This document shows positions 55,997 to 64,000 of a DNA stretch of 64,000 nt, in pieces. Origin of the DNA: an uncultured Lachnoclostridium sp. (GTDB lineage: Bacteria > Bacillota > Clostridia > Lachnospirales > Lachnospiraceae). Made by a program: the position numbers and the translations under genes. The stretch is taken from assembly GCA_946415315.1 (NCBI GenBank), contig CAMKRZ010000004.1, forward strand, positions 157,386 to 221,385. The letters are read 5' to 3'. The notes beneath the pieces were generated by a model. The model was not told where the DNA came from, made no database searches, and saw nothing but the letters and a program-made list of their open reading frames with translations. The stretch's first letter is position 1, and each line of letters begins with the position of its first letter.

Positions 55997-57808
55997 ATGA
56001 GTACAGCGCGTATGATGACACTATTGGCAACGACTGCCGCGGGCAACGGGATGAGCATGATGAACATCGCCGAGCTCGTTGGTGGTCTTGTTTTTTTTAT
56101 GTTCGGCATGCGGGTCATGTCGCAGGCACTTGAGAAAATGGCCGGCGGCCGGCTGGAGCGTATGCTCAAGCAGACGTCCGCCAACCCGATCGTGAGCGTG
56201 GCGCTCGGCGCGGGCATCACGATCGCGATGCAGTCGTCCTCGGCGACGACCGTCATGCTGGTCGGTCTCGTCAACTCCGGCATCATGCAGTTCGGGCAGA
56301 CGCTCGCGGTAATTTTCGGCGCGAACATCGGAACGACATTTACCGGATGGCTGCTGACCCTCGGCTCGATCTCGTCGGGCACCTGGTGGCTGACACTGCT
56401 GAAGCCTGAATTTTTCTCGCCGTTCCTGGCTCTCGTCGGCATCGGTTTTCTGATGTTCTCCAAGCGCGACAAATATAAGAGTATCGGAACCGTGTTCGTC
56501 GGTTTCGCCATCCTGATGAACGGTATGAGCATGATGTCGCAGGCCGTGAGCCCGCTGCGTGACGTGCCTGAGTTCCGCGAGCTGATGACGAAGTTCAACA
56601 ATCCGATCTTCGGTGTGCTGATGGGTCTGCTGATCACGGCCGTGATCCAGTCCTCCGCGGCGACCATCGGTATTCTGATCGCAATCTCCGAGGGCGGTAT
56701 TCTCACGTTTGCGATGGCCATCCCGATCATCATGGGCCTGAACATCGGTACCTGCGCGACGTCCCTCATTTCCTGCATCGGCACGAACTATAAGGCCAAG
56801 CGCGTGGCGACCGTTCACGTGATGATCAAGATCCTCGGAACCGCCATCTGGCTGACCGTGTTCTGCCTGCTGCAGGCAATCAAGCCGCCGGCATTTCTCG
56901 AGAACGCGATCGGCAGTGTCGGCATCGCCATCGTGCATACGGCGTTCAACCTGCTGACCACGATCGTGCTGCTGCCGTTTTCCGGAGCGCTCACGCGCAT
57001 GACGGAGCGCATCATCAAGCAGCCGAAGGAAGAGTCCGAGATGCAGCAGAACCTGAGTTTCCTCGACGTCCGTGTCCTTCGTTCCCCGTCCGTTGCCGTC
57101 GCCGAGTGTAACAACCTGACGAAGAAGATGGCGGAGCTCGCCTGCCAGAACCTCTACGACGCGATGAGCCTTTTCGACAATTACTCCGAGGCGCGTGTGG
57201 CCGAAGTTCTCCGCGTGGAAAATGAGCTCGACATGTACGAGGACAAGCTGGGCAGCTACCTTGTGAACCTTTCCTCGAAGACGGTCTCGGACCACGATGG
57301 ACGCATCATCTCGAAAATGCTGCACACGATCGGTGATTTCGAGCGGCTGGGTGACCACGCGGTCAACCTTTACAAGGCCGCGGAGGAGATCCGCGAGAAG
57401 CGCCTCGGTTTCACGGCTGAGGCAACGAAAGAGCTTCGCGTCCTCACGAACGCCATCGATGAGATCCTTGCGATGACGACCGAGTGCTACACAAAGGACG
57501 ACATGGAGTATGCGTTCCGCGTCGAGCCGCTGGAGCAGGTCATCGACAAACTCACCGGCACGATCAAGACAAACCACATCACGCGTCTGCAGCGCGGTGG
57601 CTGTTCCATCGAGATGGGCTTCATTCTCTCGGACATCCTCAACAACTACGAGCGTATCTCCGACCACTGCAGCAACATCGCCGTTGCGGTCATCGAGGTT
57701 GAGCGAGGTGGATTTGACACGCACGAGTACCTGAGCGGCATCAAGTTCGGCAACATGGAATTCAATCAGATTTATGACACGTTCGACAAGAAGTATTCGC
57801 TGGAGTGA
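55997..57808 (+). CDS. Na+/phosphate cotransporter (NptA type) with PhoU-like domain
   Basis: 603 residues. Two repeated Na/Pi domains of hydrophobic helices (about 25-170 and 175-320) each contain a QSSSATT-like motif: TIAMQSSSATTVMLVGLVN and TAVIQSSAATIGILIAI. The C-terminal ~220 residues are helical and PhoU-like, with two similar halves (NNLTKKMAELACQNLYDAM and RISDHCSNIAVAVIEVE). It imports phosphate with sodium; the PhoU-like part likely regulates it. AAGGAGACGAAAGA precedes the ATG. A possible Pho box upstream would link it to the PhoB/PhoR-like pair at 42221-44316. Confidence 0.92.
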   Translation: MSTARMMTLLATTAAGNGMSMMNIAELVGGLVFFMFGMRVMSQALEKMAGGRLERMLKQTSANPIVSVALGAGITIAMQSSSATTVMLVGLVNSGIMQFGQTLAVIFGANIGTTFTGWLLTLGSISSGTWWLTLLKPEFFSPFLALVGIGFLMFSKRDKYKSIGTVFVGFAILMNGMSMMSQAVSPLRDVPEFRELMTKFNNPIFGVLMGLLITAVIQSSAATIGILIAISEGGILTFAMAIPIIMGLNIGTCATSLISCIGTNYKAKRVATVHVMIKILGTAIWLTVFCLLQAIKPPAFLENAIGSVGIAIVHTAFNLLTTIVLLPFSGALTRMTERIIKQPKEESEMQQNLSFLDVRVLRSPSVAVAECNNLTKKMAELACQNLYDAMSLFDNYSEARVAEVLRVENELDMYEDKLGSYLVNLSSKTVSDHDGRIISKMLHTIGDFERLGDHAVNLYKAAEEIREKRLGFTAEATKELRVLTNAIDEILAMTTECYTKDDMEYAFRVEPLEQVIDKLTGTIKTNHITRLQRGGCSIEMGFILSDILNNYERISDHCSNIAVAVIEVERGGFDTHEYLSGIKFGNMEFNQIYDTFDKKYSLE

Positions 57809-57824
57809 TCCGGTGGGGGGAATT

Positions 57825-58400
57825 ATGGAAAGAGAGTTTTTATTTGAGACGAAGAAACCGCGGTTGTTCAATATGTTTGCGATGATTTTTCTGTTCGGCA
57901 TGCTGCTTCTCCTTTTGGCTACGGCATCTTTTCAGTACTTCTCGGGGATGTACCGCAGGGGCAAGGAGGAAAATCTGGAGCTTGCCGAAAAATGGAGCGG
58001 TGAAAGCTATTATTTTCTTTTTGATCCGGGAGCGCAGTTTGAGCGGATTGCCAAGCAGTACGAAGAGAAAGAGAGGTCGTGTTATTATCTCGCTGTCTTG
58101 TCTGCCGGCGGAGCGTTGATTGCTTTGGTGTGCTCTTTTCTGCCGATGATCATCTATGCGGTGATCCGGCTGTCTGGGAAGAAATACTCCGCCGAGATTG
58201 TACAGGATTCGTACATCAGCGGAGACTTGCCCTTCCGTAACGGGGGAGTGGAGTTTCCACTGAGCATGCGGGCGTATATTGACGGCGAGGAAATGACGGT
58301 CTATGCCTTGCGGCGGAAGACCCGGTCCTCCGCGGAGCGCAAGGTCGGCACGACGGTTCAGATCAGTAAGATCGGACCGCGTGTCGTGGTCTGCGACTGA
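57825..58400 (+). CDS. Two-helix membrane protein of unknown function
   Basis: 191 residues. Helix 1 at about 17-39 (MFAMIFLFGMLLLLLATASFQ), an outside loop of ~50 residues, helix 2 at about 91-115 (LAVLSAGGALIALVCSFLPMIIYAVI), then a ~70-residue cytoplasmic part that looks like a small beta barrel (YSAEIVQDSYISG, VQISKIGPRVVVCD). No family recognised. ATG 57825 with GGTGGGGGG upstream, 16 bp after the transporter gene, so it is probably on the same transcript. Followed by a terminator. Confidence 0.7.
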   Translation: MEREFLFETKKPRLFNMFAMIFLFGMLLLLLATASFQYFSGMYRRGKEENLELAEKWSGESYYFLFDPGAQFERIAKQYEEKERSCYYLAVLSAGGALIALVCSFLPMIIYAVIRLSGKKYSAEIVQDSYISGDLPFRNGGVEFPLSMRAYIDGEEMTVYALRRKTRSSAERKVGTTVQISKIGPRVVVCD

Positions 58401-58423
58401 CGATCGGGAACGGGATAAAAAAC

Positions 58424-58469
58424 GCGGGCACGGGGAGGGTTCCCTGTGCCCGCGCACTTGATTTTTCGA
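58424..58469 (+). terminator. Terminator after the phosphate transporter unit
   Basis: CGCGGGCACGGGGA (58424-58437) pairs with TTCCCTGTGCCCGCG (58441-58455), followed by CACTTGATTTTTC. Confidence 0.85.
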
Positions 58470-58487
58470 AGGTTTTAGGCTATACTC
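58459..58487 (+). promoter_or_regulatory. Promoter of the FakA-domain/tatD genes
   Basis: TTGATT (58459-58464), 17 bp, TATACT (58482-58487). Confidence 0.7.
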
Positions 58488-58556
58488 CAAGACATGCCGG
58501 GACGTTCCGCTGACAGGCGGTCCGGCGCAAAGACGGAAGAATACGGGGGGACAGTT

Positions 58557-58850
58557 ATGGAACCGATCCACAGCATTGATGCAGAGGATGATCCTTTCGC
58601 ATACCGATTTGACACGCAGATGTTGATTGACCGCCGGGACAGGGATCTCGACGAGGATGAGATCGCGGAGTACATCACTACGCACATTGAGGGCAACTCG
58701 CTGATCGCGGTCGGCGATGAAGATCTGATCAAGGTTCATTTTCATACAAATGAGCCGTGGAAATTGCTGGAATACTTAAACTCCGTCGGCGAGATCTACG
58801 ATATCGTCGTGGAGGATATGATCCGCCAGTCGAACGGATTGAAGGGTTGA
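58557..58850 (+). CDS. Orphan FakA/YloV C-terminal-type domain protein
   Basis: 97 residues. The sequence FAYRFDTQMLIDRRDRDLDE, EGNSLIAVGDEDLIKVHFHTNEPWKLLEYLNSVGEIYDIVVEDMIRQS (quoted in parts) follows the pattern of the last part of fatty-acid kinase FakA (YloV, DAK2 fusion proteins): Y-x-T-E/Q, GDS-VVVGDD, KVHVHT-PG, NM-x-Q. There is no DAK2 kinase domain in front; the ATG at 58557 has GGGGGGACAGTT and its own promoter. It may be a gene fragment kept for a binding role or a remnant. tatD follows 20 bp later. Confidence 0.65.
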   Translation: MEPIHSIDAEDDPFAYRFDTQMLIDRRDRDLDEDEIAEYITTHIEGNSLIAVGDEDLIKVHFHTNEPWKLLEYLNSVGEIYDIVVEDMIRQSNGLKG

Positions 58851-58870
58851 TTCCTACAGGTGAACGAAAT

Positions 58871-59674
58871 ATGATCTTCGACACACATGCACATTACGAC
58901 GACGATTGGTTTGACGAGGACCGGGAAGCGCTGCTTCGCGGTCTTTCTTCACGCGGAGTCGGAACGGTGGTCAATGTCGGCGCGTCCATGCGGGGCTCGA
59001 GGGAGTCGGTTGCGCTCGCGGCGGAGTGGCCGTTTGTGTATGCAGCCGTCGGGGTGCATCCGGATCATGCGCCGCAGATGACGGAGGCGGACATCGATGA
59101 ACTGCGCACTCTTGCGGCAAATGAGAAGGTTGTCGCCATCGGCGAGATCGGCTTCGACTACGGCCATGAGGACGAGCTGACCGAGGAGGAGCGGACGGAG
59201 CAGCGAAAGGCTCAGGAACACTGGTTCCGAAGGCAACTTGAGTTGGCGGCGGAGCTCTCGCTCCCGGTGATAATCCACTCGCGAGGGGCGGAGGGCGATA
59301 CGCTGGCGGTGATGAAGGAGTATGCGGATAAGGTGAAAGGCGGCATCATCCACTGCTTCAGCGGTTCGCCGGAGACGGCGGAAGCGTACCGCAAGCTCGG
59401 CTTCCACATCGGTGTCGGCGGCGTGATCACCTTCAAGAATGCGAGACGTCTCCCGGATGTGGTGGCAGCGGCGCCGCTTTCACAGATCGTGCTGGAGACC
59501 GATGCGCCGTACATGGCGCCTGTGCCGTACCGCGGAAAGCGCAACGATTCCGGGTATCTGCCGCAGGTTGTCGCGAAGATCGCGGAGATCAAGGGCGTTT
59601 CGGAGGAAGAGGTGGTCCGCATCACGGAGGAAAATGCGAGACAGCTGTTTTCTTTGCCGGGATCTGATCGTTGA
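58871..59674 (+). CDS. tatD: TatD-family metal-dependent deoxyribonuclease
   Basis: 267 residues, the family length. Metal-binding residues: His6 and His8 in FDTHAHYDDDWF, Glu in GEIGFDYG, His in PVIIHSRGA, His in IIHCFSGS and Asp in VLETDAPYMAPVP. TatD enzymes cut DNA from the 3' end and help in DNA repair; some act as D-aminoacyl-tRNA deacylases in other kingdoms. AGGTGAACGAAAT precedes ATG 58871. It precedes a DUF3810 gene and rsmA; tatD next to rsmA is common in Firmicutes. Confidence 0.93.
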   Translation: MIFDTHAHYDDDWFDEDREALLRGLSSRGVGTVVNVGASMRGSRESVALAAEWPFVYAAVGVHPDHAPQMTEADIDELRTLAANEKVVAIGEIGFDYGHEDELTEEERTEQRKAQEHWFRRQLELAAELSLPVIIHSRGAEGDTLAVMKEYADKVKGGIIHCFSGSPETAEAYRKLGFHIGVGGVITFKNARRLPDVVAAAPLSQIVLETDAPYMAPVPYRGKRNDSGYLPQVVAKIAEIKGVSEEEVVRITEENARQLFSLPGSDR

Positions 59675-59736
59675 CAGCCTCTGACGAAAGAGTCGGACCG
59701 CGCTGCTTCGATCAAGCCGGCTTGTGGAGGAGCAGG

Positions 59737-60939
59737 ATGGAGAAGGAAGAGAGGAAAAAAGGAAAGCTTAGCCTGTACGCGAAGGTACTGCTCGTCATCG
59801 CAGCGGTGTGGGTGGTTTTCTTTGCGCTGAGTTTTGTCAGCAGTTTCGATGACTGGTACGTAAACGACGTGTTCCCGGTGATCCACGGCGTGGTTGCGAG
59901 GGCGTTCGATGTCTTTCCGTTCGCTGCAGGGGAGATGATCATGTATGCCGCCGCGATGTTCGGACTGTTGACGGTTGCCCTGTCGCTGATGTTCGGAGTG
60001 ATCGCTCTGTTTCAGCATTTCCGCGGAAAACCGCAGCGGGATAACCGTTTTTATCGGAATTACATGAAAGTGATCCTCGTGGTCGTGGTCTGGTTCCTGT
60101 GGACGTACCTGTTCCACTGGTGGATCCCGTACAACGGCCATGTGATGGGCGAGGAGACGGAGCGTCGGGGGTACACGATCGAGGAATACCGCTATGTGAA
60201 GAATCTGATCGGAGAGCGGTTTCGCGACGCGCAGAAGGCGCTTCCGCGTGATGCGGACGGCCGGATCATTTACCCGGACAAGGAGACGGCATATCAGTCC
60301 GTCATTCAGTCCATGAGGAATCTGTCGGAGCGCTACCCCAGACTGAAGGGGTTCTACGGATGCCCGAAAGCGGCGAAATGTTCGGATGTGCTGGACTGGA
60401 TGGGGATCGGCGGATACACCTACCCCTACACGATGGAGATCACGTACAACAAGTACGTCGACAATCTCTACTGGTACACGCTGATCGCGCACGAGACGGC
60501 GCACTACAAAGGATTTTACAAGGAAAATGAAGGCGAGCACATGGGGATGCTGGCGTGTATCCTCGCGGAGGATCCGATCATGATCTACTCCGGCTGCGAC
60601 AGTGCCTACTTCCGGCTTCTGAACGATCTCGCCGCCGCGCTTGAAGAGGAGTACGGTCGGGAGGAAGGACAGAGGCTCTATGCGCAATACCTGAGCGAGG
60701 ACGTGGATAAAGGACCGGACTGGGAGCAGCTGTATCTGGACGAAACGGATGCGGTGAAGGTGGCACAGGAGGAATACGCCGCGGACGAGCACCCTCTTCA
60801 GGAGTACTCGGAGACGGCCGCGGATGTGGCGGAGACCGGCTGGGAGACGCAGGAATCGCTGGAACAGGGCAACTATTATGACGACAGCACCCGGCTGATC
60901 ATGGAGTATTTCCTCGGGGAAAGAAACAAAGATCAGTGA
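59737..60939 (+). CDS. DUF3810 membrane protein with zinc-protease motif
   Basis: 400 residues. Three membrane helices lie at about 12-35, 60-90 and 108-128, followed by a large domain with the zincin motif HETAH at 252-256 (LIAHETAHYKGF). DUF3810 proteins share this and are suspected metallopeptidases. The C-terminal tail is acidic (QEEYAADEHPLQEYSETAAD). TGGAGGAGCAGG precedes ATG 59737; the gene overlaps the last bases of tatD only if an earlier start is used. Cotranscribed with tatD and rsmA (22-bp gap). Substrate unknown. Confidence 0.82.
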   Translation: MEKEERKKGKLSLYAKVLLVIAAVWVVFFALSFVSSFDDWYVNDVFPVIHGVVARAFDVFPFAAGEMIMYAAAMFGLLTVALSLMFGVIALFQHFRGKPQRDNRFYRNYMKVILVVVVWFLWTYLFHWWIPYNGHVMGEETERRGYTIEEYRYVKNLIGERFRDAQKALPRDADGRIIYPDKETAYQSVIQSMRNLSERYPRLKGFYGCPKAAKCSDVLDWMGIGGYTYPYTMEITYNKYVDNLYWYTLIAHETAHYKGFYKENEGEHMGMLACILAEDPIMIYSGCDSAYFRLLNDLAAALEEEYGREEGQRLYAQYLSEDVDKGPDWEQLYLDETDAVKVAQEEYAADEHPLQEYSETAADVAETGWETQESLEQGNYYDDSTRLIMEYFLGERNKDQ

Positions 60940-60961
60940 ACGGGGTTCAGAGGAGAATGCG

Positions 60962-61819
60962 ATGGCGTATCTGAGTGATCCGAAGGAGACAATCGCAATA
61001 CTGCAGAAGTATCATTTTACGTTTCAGAAGAAGTTCGGGCAGAATTTTCTGATCGACGCGCATGTGATCGACAAGATCACGGACGCGGCCGGCGTGACAA
61101 AGGAAGATGTCGTGCTGGAGATCGGGCCGGGCATCGGGACGATGACGCAGGTGCTGTGCGAGCGGGCGAAGGAAGTCATTGCCGTGGAGATCGACAGGAA
61201 TCTCGTGCCGATCCTTCGGGAGGACACGTGCCGGGATTACGACAATCTCACGATCATCAACGATGATATTCTGAAGACGGACATCGATGCGCTCGTGCGG
61301 GAGCGCGGAGGACGGCCGATCAAGGTGGTCGCGAATCTTCCGTATTATATCACGACGCCGATCGTGATGGGGCTTCTGGAGAAGCATATTCCCGTACAGA
61401 ACATCACCGTCATGGTACAACGCGAGGTCGCGGAGCGCATGCAGGCGGGGCCCGGCAGCAAGGACTACGGCGCGCTGTCGCTCGCGGTGCAGTACTATGC
61501 AGAGACCTATATCGCGGCGTACGTGCCGCAGAACTGCTTTATGCCGCGCCCGAACGTGGGCTCGGCTGTCATCCGGCTGACTCTTCTGCCGACGCCTCCG
61601 GTTGCGGTGAAAGACGAGGCGACGCTCTTCGCGGTGATCCGCGCGGCATTTGCCCAGCGTCGGAAAATGCTCGTCAACAGCCTTGCGGGCAGTCAGGAGC
61701 TTACCTGCACGAAGGAACAGGCGGCGGAGGTGCTGGCGGAAGCGGGGCTTTCGGAAACCGTACGAGGGGAGGCTCTTACGCTGGCTCAGTTCGCGGAGAT
61801 CGCCAACCGCATCGTGTAG
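60962..61819 (+). CDS. rsmA: 16S rRNA dimethyladenosine transferase
   Basis: 285 residues. RsmA (KsgA) dimethylates two adenines near the 3' end of 16S rRNA during small-subunit assembly. The S-adenosylmethionine-binding site is LEIGPGIGTMTQVL, with AVEIDRNLVPIL, and the catalytic motif is NLPYYITTPIVMGLL. HFTFQKKFGQNFLID near the N-terminus and FAQRRKMLVNSLAG near the C-terminus are also typical. AGGAGAATGCG precedes the ATG. Last gene of the tatD-DUF3810-rsmA unit. Confidence 0.96.
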   Translation: MAYLSDPKETIAILQKYHFTFQKKFGQNFLIDAHVIDKITDAAGVTKEDVVLEIGPGIGTMTQVLCERAKEVIAVEIDRNLVPILREDTCRDYDNLTIINDDILKTDIDALVRERGGRPIKVVANLPYYITTPIVMGLLEKHIPVQNITVMVQREVAERMQAGPGSKDYGALSLAVQYYAETYIAAYVPQNCFMPRPNVGSAVIRLTLLPTPPVAVKDEATLFAVIRAAFAQRRKMLVNSLAGSQELTCTKEQAAEVLAEAGLSETVRGEALTLAQFAEIANRIV

Positions 61820-61922
61820 AAAGCCTTCCCCGAAGAGGCCGACGGACAGCGGCCGGGGCCGGGGATCGCAGGTGACCGATCCCGTGAAGTGTTCACAGTA
61901 TGGTCACATTTACGAAAAACTA

Positions 61923-61951
61923 TTGATTTTTTTGCTGTTATGGGATATCAT
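61923..61951 (+). promoter_or_regulatory. Promoter of the TAEP-repeat lipoprotein
   Basis: TTGATT (61923-61928), 17 bp, TATCAT (61946-61951). Confidence 0.6.
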
Positions 61952-62033
61952 TACTCCGTGGGGTTGGTAAATGATATTTCCCTACAGTAACAAAGTAAAG
62001 AAAGAAAAGGAACAAATAACGGAGGAAACAGTA

Positions 62034-63860
62034 ATGAAGAAATTGATCGCACTGCTTATGATCCTCTGCCTCACCGCAGCGCTTTGCGCAGGCTGCGGCT
62101 CCAAGGGAGGCGATGACGAGGATTCTAAGTCGAAGCTTGTTAAGGGCGACATGTTCGACATGCTCGAGGCAATGGGCAATACCACTTCCGGCACGTTCAA
62201 GGCGGATATCGCTATGGATTACGCCGGTGAGAGCGTGAACGGAACGATCCTTTGCAACATCGACGCGGAAAGCAAGTCCTGCAGTTTCGGTCTGAATGTT
62301 GCGTCCACTGTCAAAGGCAAGAATATCAACTTTGCACTGGATGAAATTTTCGCAGTAACCGACAACAACCTTTACCTGAACGTTAAGGGTATTGCGGAAG
62401 CAGTTTTGAAGCTGGCTGCGGAGAGCGGCGAAAAGAGCCTGGATCTGGATACTTCCAAGCTCGGCTGGCTTAAGTTCCCGCTTCCGGATGACATGCCGAA
62501 CTACAACGACAAGCTCCAGAAGAACTATGTAGGCAAGTTTGTCAGCCTGTTCGAGAACATGCTGAAGAACTCGAAGATCGAGGGCAAGGACGGCGATTAC
62601 TCGGCAGTCCTTAAGACGAAGGAAGACTTTGCGCAGGTTGTGACCGCGCTCCGCGACTTTATCAAGAGCGATCTTGAGTCGCTGATCAAGGCTTCCACAG
62701 ATTCACTCGACGATTGGAATATCGACCTTGAGAAGTATGTTGAGAAGATCGTTTCGACCTACAAGAGCGACGTGCTTGAGATCGGTAAGGACTACGGTAT
62801 TACCGAGGAGTACATCGACAAGATGGTCGAGAGCGTCAAGCAGATGAAGCTGAACGACCAGCTCGCAAAGTACAAGGAAGAGGCTAAGAAGGCAGCTTCC
62901 GAGGCTACCGGAAACAGCGAGAAGATCGATCAGGTTGTAAAAGCTCTGGATGAGACGATCGAGAAGATCAAGGCTTTCGACAAAGAGGTCCCGCTTGAGA
63001 CGAAGATCCGCGTTTCGGCTGATGACGAGAAGTACACGGCTGAGTTTAAGCTGACTGCTACGAGCGAAGTTACGACCGTAACGCCTGATAACCAGGAAGG
63101 CACGAAGAAAGCGCAGACAGTCAATGCTTCTGTTGTGCTGAGCGTTAAGCCGGGCAACCCCGGTGTCAAGGCACCTGAAGGAACCATGACGGTTAAGCAG
63201 CTCTACGATGTTGCTGAGCCCATGCTCGGTATGATCCTCAAGCCGAACCCGAAGCCTACGGACGGTCCCGAGCCGACCGTTATTGTTCAGCCTACCGCAA
63301 CTCCTACTCCGGAGCCTACCCCGGAGCCTACTGCGACTCCTACTGCTGAGCCTACCGCAGAACCTACTGCTGAGCCTACTGCAGAGCCTACCGCAGAGCC
63401 TACCGCAGAGCCTACTGCAGAGCCTACTGCTGAGCCTACCGCAGAGCCTACTCCTGGGCCCACGGGCGCGCCGGAAGTGGATGTAAAGAGCACTCTGGAA
63501 AACGGCAAGGCAACCATCACGCTGAATACCGGCCGCGAGCTTACGTTTGATCTCGACGGCAACTGGACGGTGTATTCGGATACTGCCGGTACGCTGACGG
63601 TTATGGAGGGATACAATGCACTTTCCATCACGACGATGGATGTTAAGGGACTTCCGGCAGATGAACTTGCCGAGGTGATGGCTGAGTTCGAGGAATATGA
63701 GAAGCTCGGTACATACAACGGCTGGGATATTTATTCCGTGGAAGGCGTGGCGATGCTTGTCCGTGAGGAAGACGGCGCGTATATGCTTGCCTTTACGCTC
63801 GGTGATCTGGACACCAGCAAGGCCGCTGTGGACAAGATTTCCAACATTGCGGTCAAGTAA
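62034..63860 (+). CDS. Lipoprotein with TAEP repeats
   Basis: 608 residues. Lipobox LCAGC (Cys21). A mostly helical domain (about 30-400) with SLDLDTSKLGWLKFPLPDD and LDETIEKIKAFDKEVPLETKI resembles clostridial surface lipoproteins of unknown role. A Pro/Thr/Glu/Ala linker (about 420-478) consists mainly of TAEP units and is followed by a C-terminal beta-rich domain of ~125 residues (VDVKSTLENGKATITLNTGRE in parts). GGAGGAAACAGTA precedes ATG 62034. The linker should space the end domain away from the membrane or through the wall. Own promoter; no strong terminator seen before the window edge. Confidence 0.82.
   Translation: MKKLIALLMILCLTAALCAGCGSKGGDDEDSKSKLVKGDMFDMLEAMGNTTSGTFKADIAMDYAGESVNGTILCNIDAESKSCSFGLNVASTVKGKNINFALDEIFAVTDNNLYLNVKGIAEAVLKLAAESGEKSLDLDTSKLGWLKFPLPDDMPNYNDKLQKNYVGKFVSLFENMLKNSKIEGKDGDYSAVLKTKEDFAQVVTALRDFIKSDLESLIKASTDSLDDWNIDLEKYVEKIVSTYKSDVLEIGKDYGITEEYIDKMVESVKQMKLNDQLAKYKEEAKKAASEATGNSEKIDQVVKALDETIEKIKAFDKEVPLETKIRVSADDEKYTAEFKLTATSEVTTVTPDNQEGTKKAQTVNASVVLSVKPGNPGVKAPEGTMTVKQLYDVAEPMLGMILKPNPKPTDGPEPTVIVQPTATPTPEPTPEPTATPTAEPTAEPTAEPTAEPTAEPTAEPTAEPTAEPTAEPTPGPTGAPEVDVKSTLENGKATITLNTGRELTFDLDGNWTVYSDTAGTLTVMEGYNALSITTMDVKGLPADELAEVMAEFEEYEKLGTYNGWDIYSVEGVAMLVREEDGAYMLAFTLGDLDTSKAAVDKISNIAVK
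63290..63455 (+). repeat. 12-bp tandem repeat coding for TAEP
   Basis: About a dozen units of GAGCCTACTGCA/GAGCCTACCGCA code for the TAEP linker. Third-base differences between units are few, so the tract is young or kept uniform and should vary in length by slippage without breaking the frame. Confidence 0.85.
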
Positions 63861-63957
63861 TTTGTGATCCTACGGACTTGCGGATGACGAGAATTTTCCG
63901 GCATCCGTTGGTACGAAAATAAAGTGACAACGAGGGAGCGACGGTTTTGATATGATC

Positions 63958-64000
63958 CCCCTGAGGTAGACACGGTAAATACCAAAATCTACCTAAGGGG
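63958..64000 (+). other. Inverted repeat at the right edge
   Basis: CCCCTGAGGTAGA (63958-63970) and TCTACCTAAGGGG (63988-64000) are inverted copies with one mismatch, 17 bp apart. A TATGAT at 63951-63956 lies just before. Probably the leader or operator of a gene beyond the window. Confidence 0.5.

Noticed and set aside
56021..57901. 626-codon open frame antisense to the phosphate transporter
   Set aside because: Shadow frame; the transporter helices and QSSSATT motifs on the plus strand are unmistakable.
63290..63455. Tandem repeat considered as a CRISPR array
   Set aside because: The 12-bp units have no spacers and code in frame for a TAEP linker in a lipoprotein.

Overview
This 64 kb stretch has moderately high GC content and looks like chromosomal DNA of an anaerobic, plant-fibre-degrading Firmicute of the class Clostridia, probably close to Lachnospiraceae. 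The reasons are a tyrosyl T-box leader, sigma-A style promoters, Shine-Dalgarno sites on nearly every gene, lipoproteins with clostridial lipoboxes, intracellular GH94/GH3/GH10 sugar enzymes, a CytX/ThiW thiamine-salvage operon and an SPFH/ribbon-helix-helix/DUF1648 operon. No rRNA, tRNA, insertion sequence, prophage or CRISPR array was seen.

Layout. 1-5.2 kb (minus): a three-gene signalling operon (7TM kinase-like protein, sensor kinase, LuxR-type regulator) and a secreted beta-helix-like protein cut by the left edge. A 21-bp sequence is repeated exactly upstream of both promoters. 5.2-9.8 kb: a CmpB-type membrane protein, tyrS with its T-box, and a GH25 muramidase. 9.8-20.4 kb: cellobiose phosphorylase (GH94), a Crp/Fnr regulator, MTA/SAH nucleosidase and a MntP-like pump, then a domain-inverted GH3 glucosidase and a signal-less GH10 xylanase. 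Together these would degrade imported cello- and xylo-oligosaccharides in the cytosol. 20.5-29.3 kb: two tandem transglutaminase-like lipoproteins, an iron alcohol dehydrogenase, a HipA-like kinase with an HTH partner, and a ZIP metal transporter. 29.4-42 kb: a CPA2 antiporter, a methylglyoxal-synthase-like protein with altered active site, the SPFH operon, a heterodimeric ABC exporter and a GNAT-histidine-phosphatase fusion.

42-64 kb (mostly plus): a PhoB/PhoR-like pair, a regulator-ABC-kinase module of antibiotic-resistance type, a TPP riboswitch with thiW-thiM-thiE-thiD-cytX (salvage of thiazole and pyrimidine moieties), a YD-repeat membrane protein, a DHH phosphoesterase, an NptA-type phosphate transporter, an orphan FakA-type domain, tatD, a DUF3810 protease-like protein, rsmA, and a TAEP-repeat lipoprotein.

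The most unexpected signals are outside ordinary genes: (i) the octamer GGAAAATG, counted by eye at about 40-45 copies in both orientations against roughly 1-2 expected; (ii) two compound palindromic elements with 3-nt loops, one bounded by 19-bp inverted repeats and one inside the thiamine leader; (iii) several operator pairs tied to small gene modules. Counts and alignments were made by hand.
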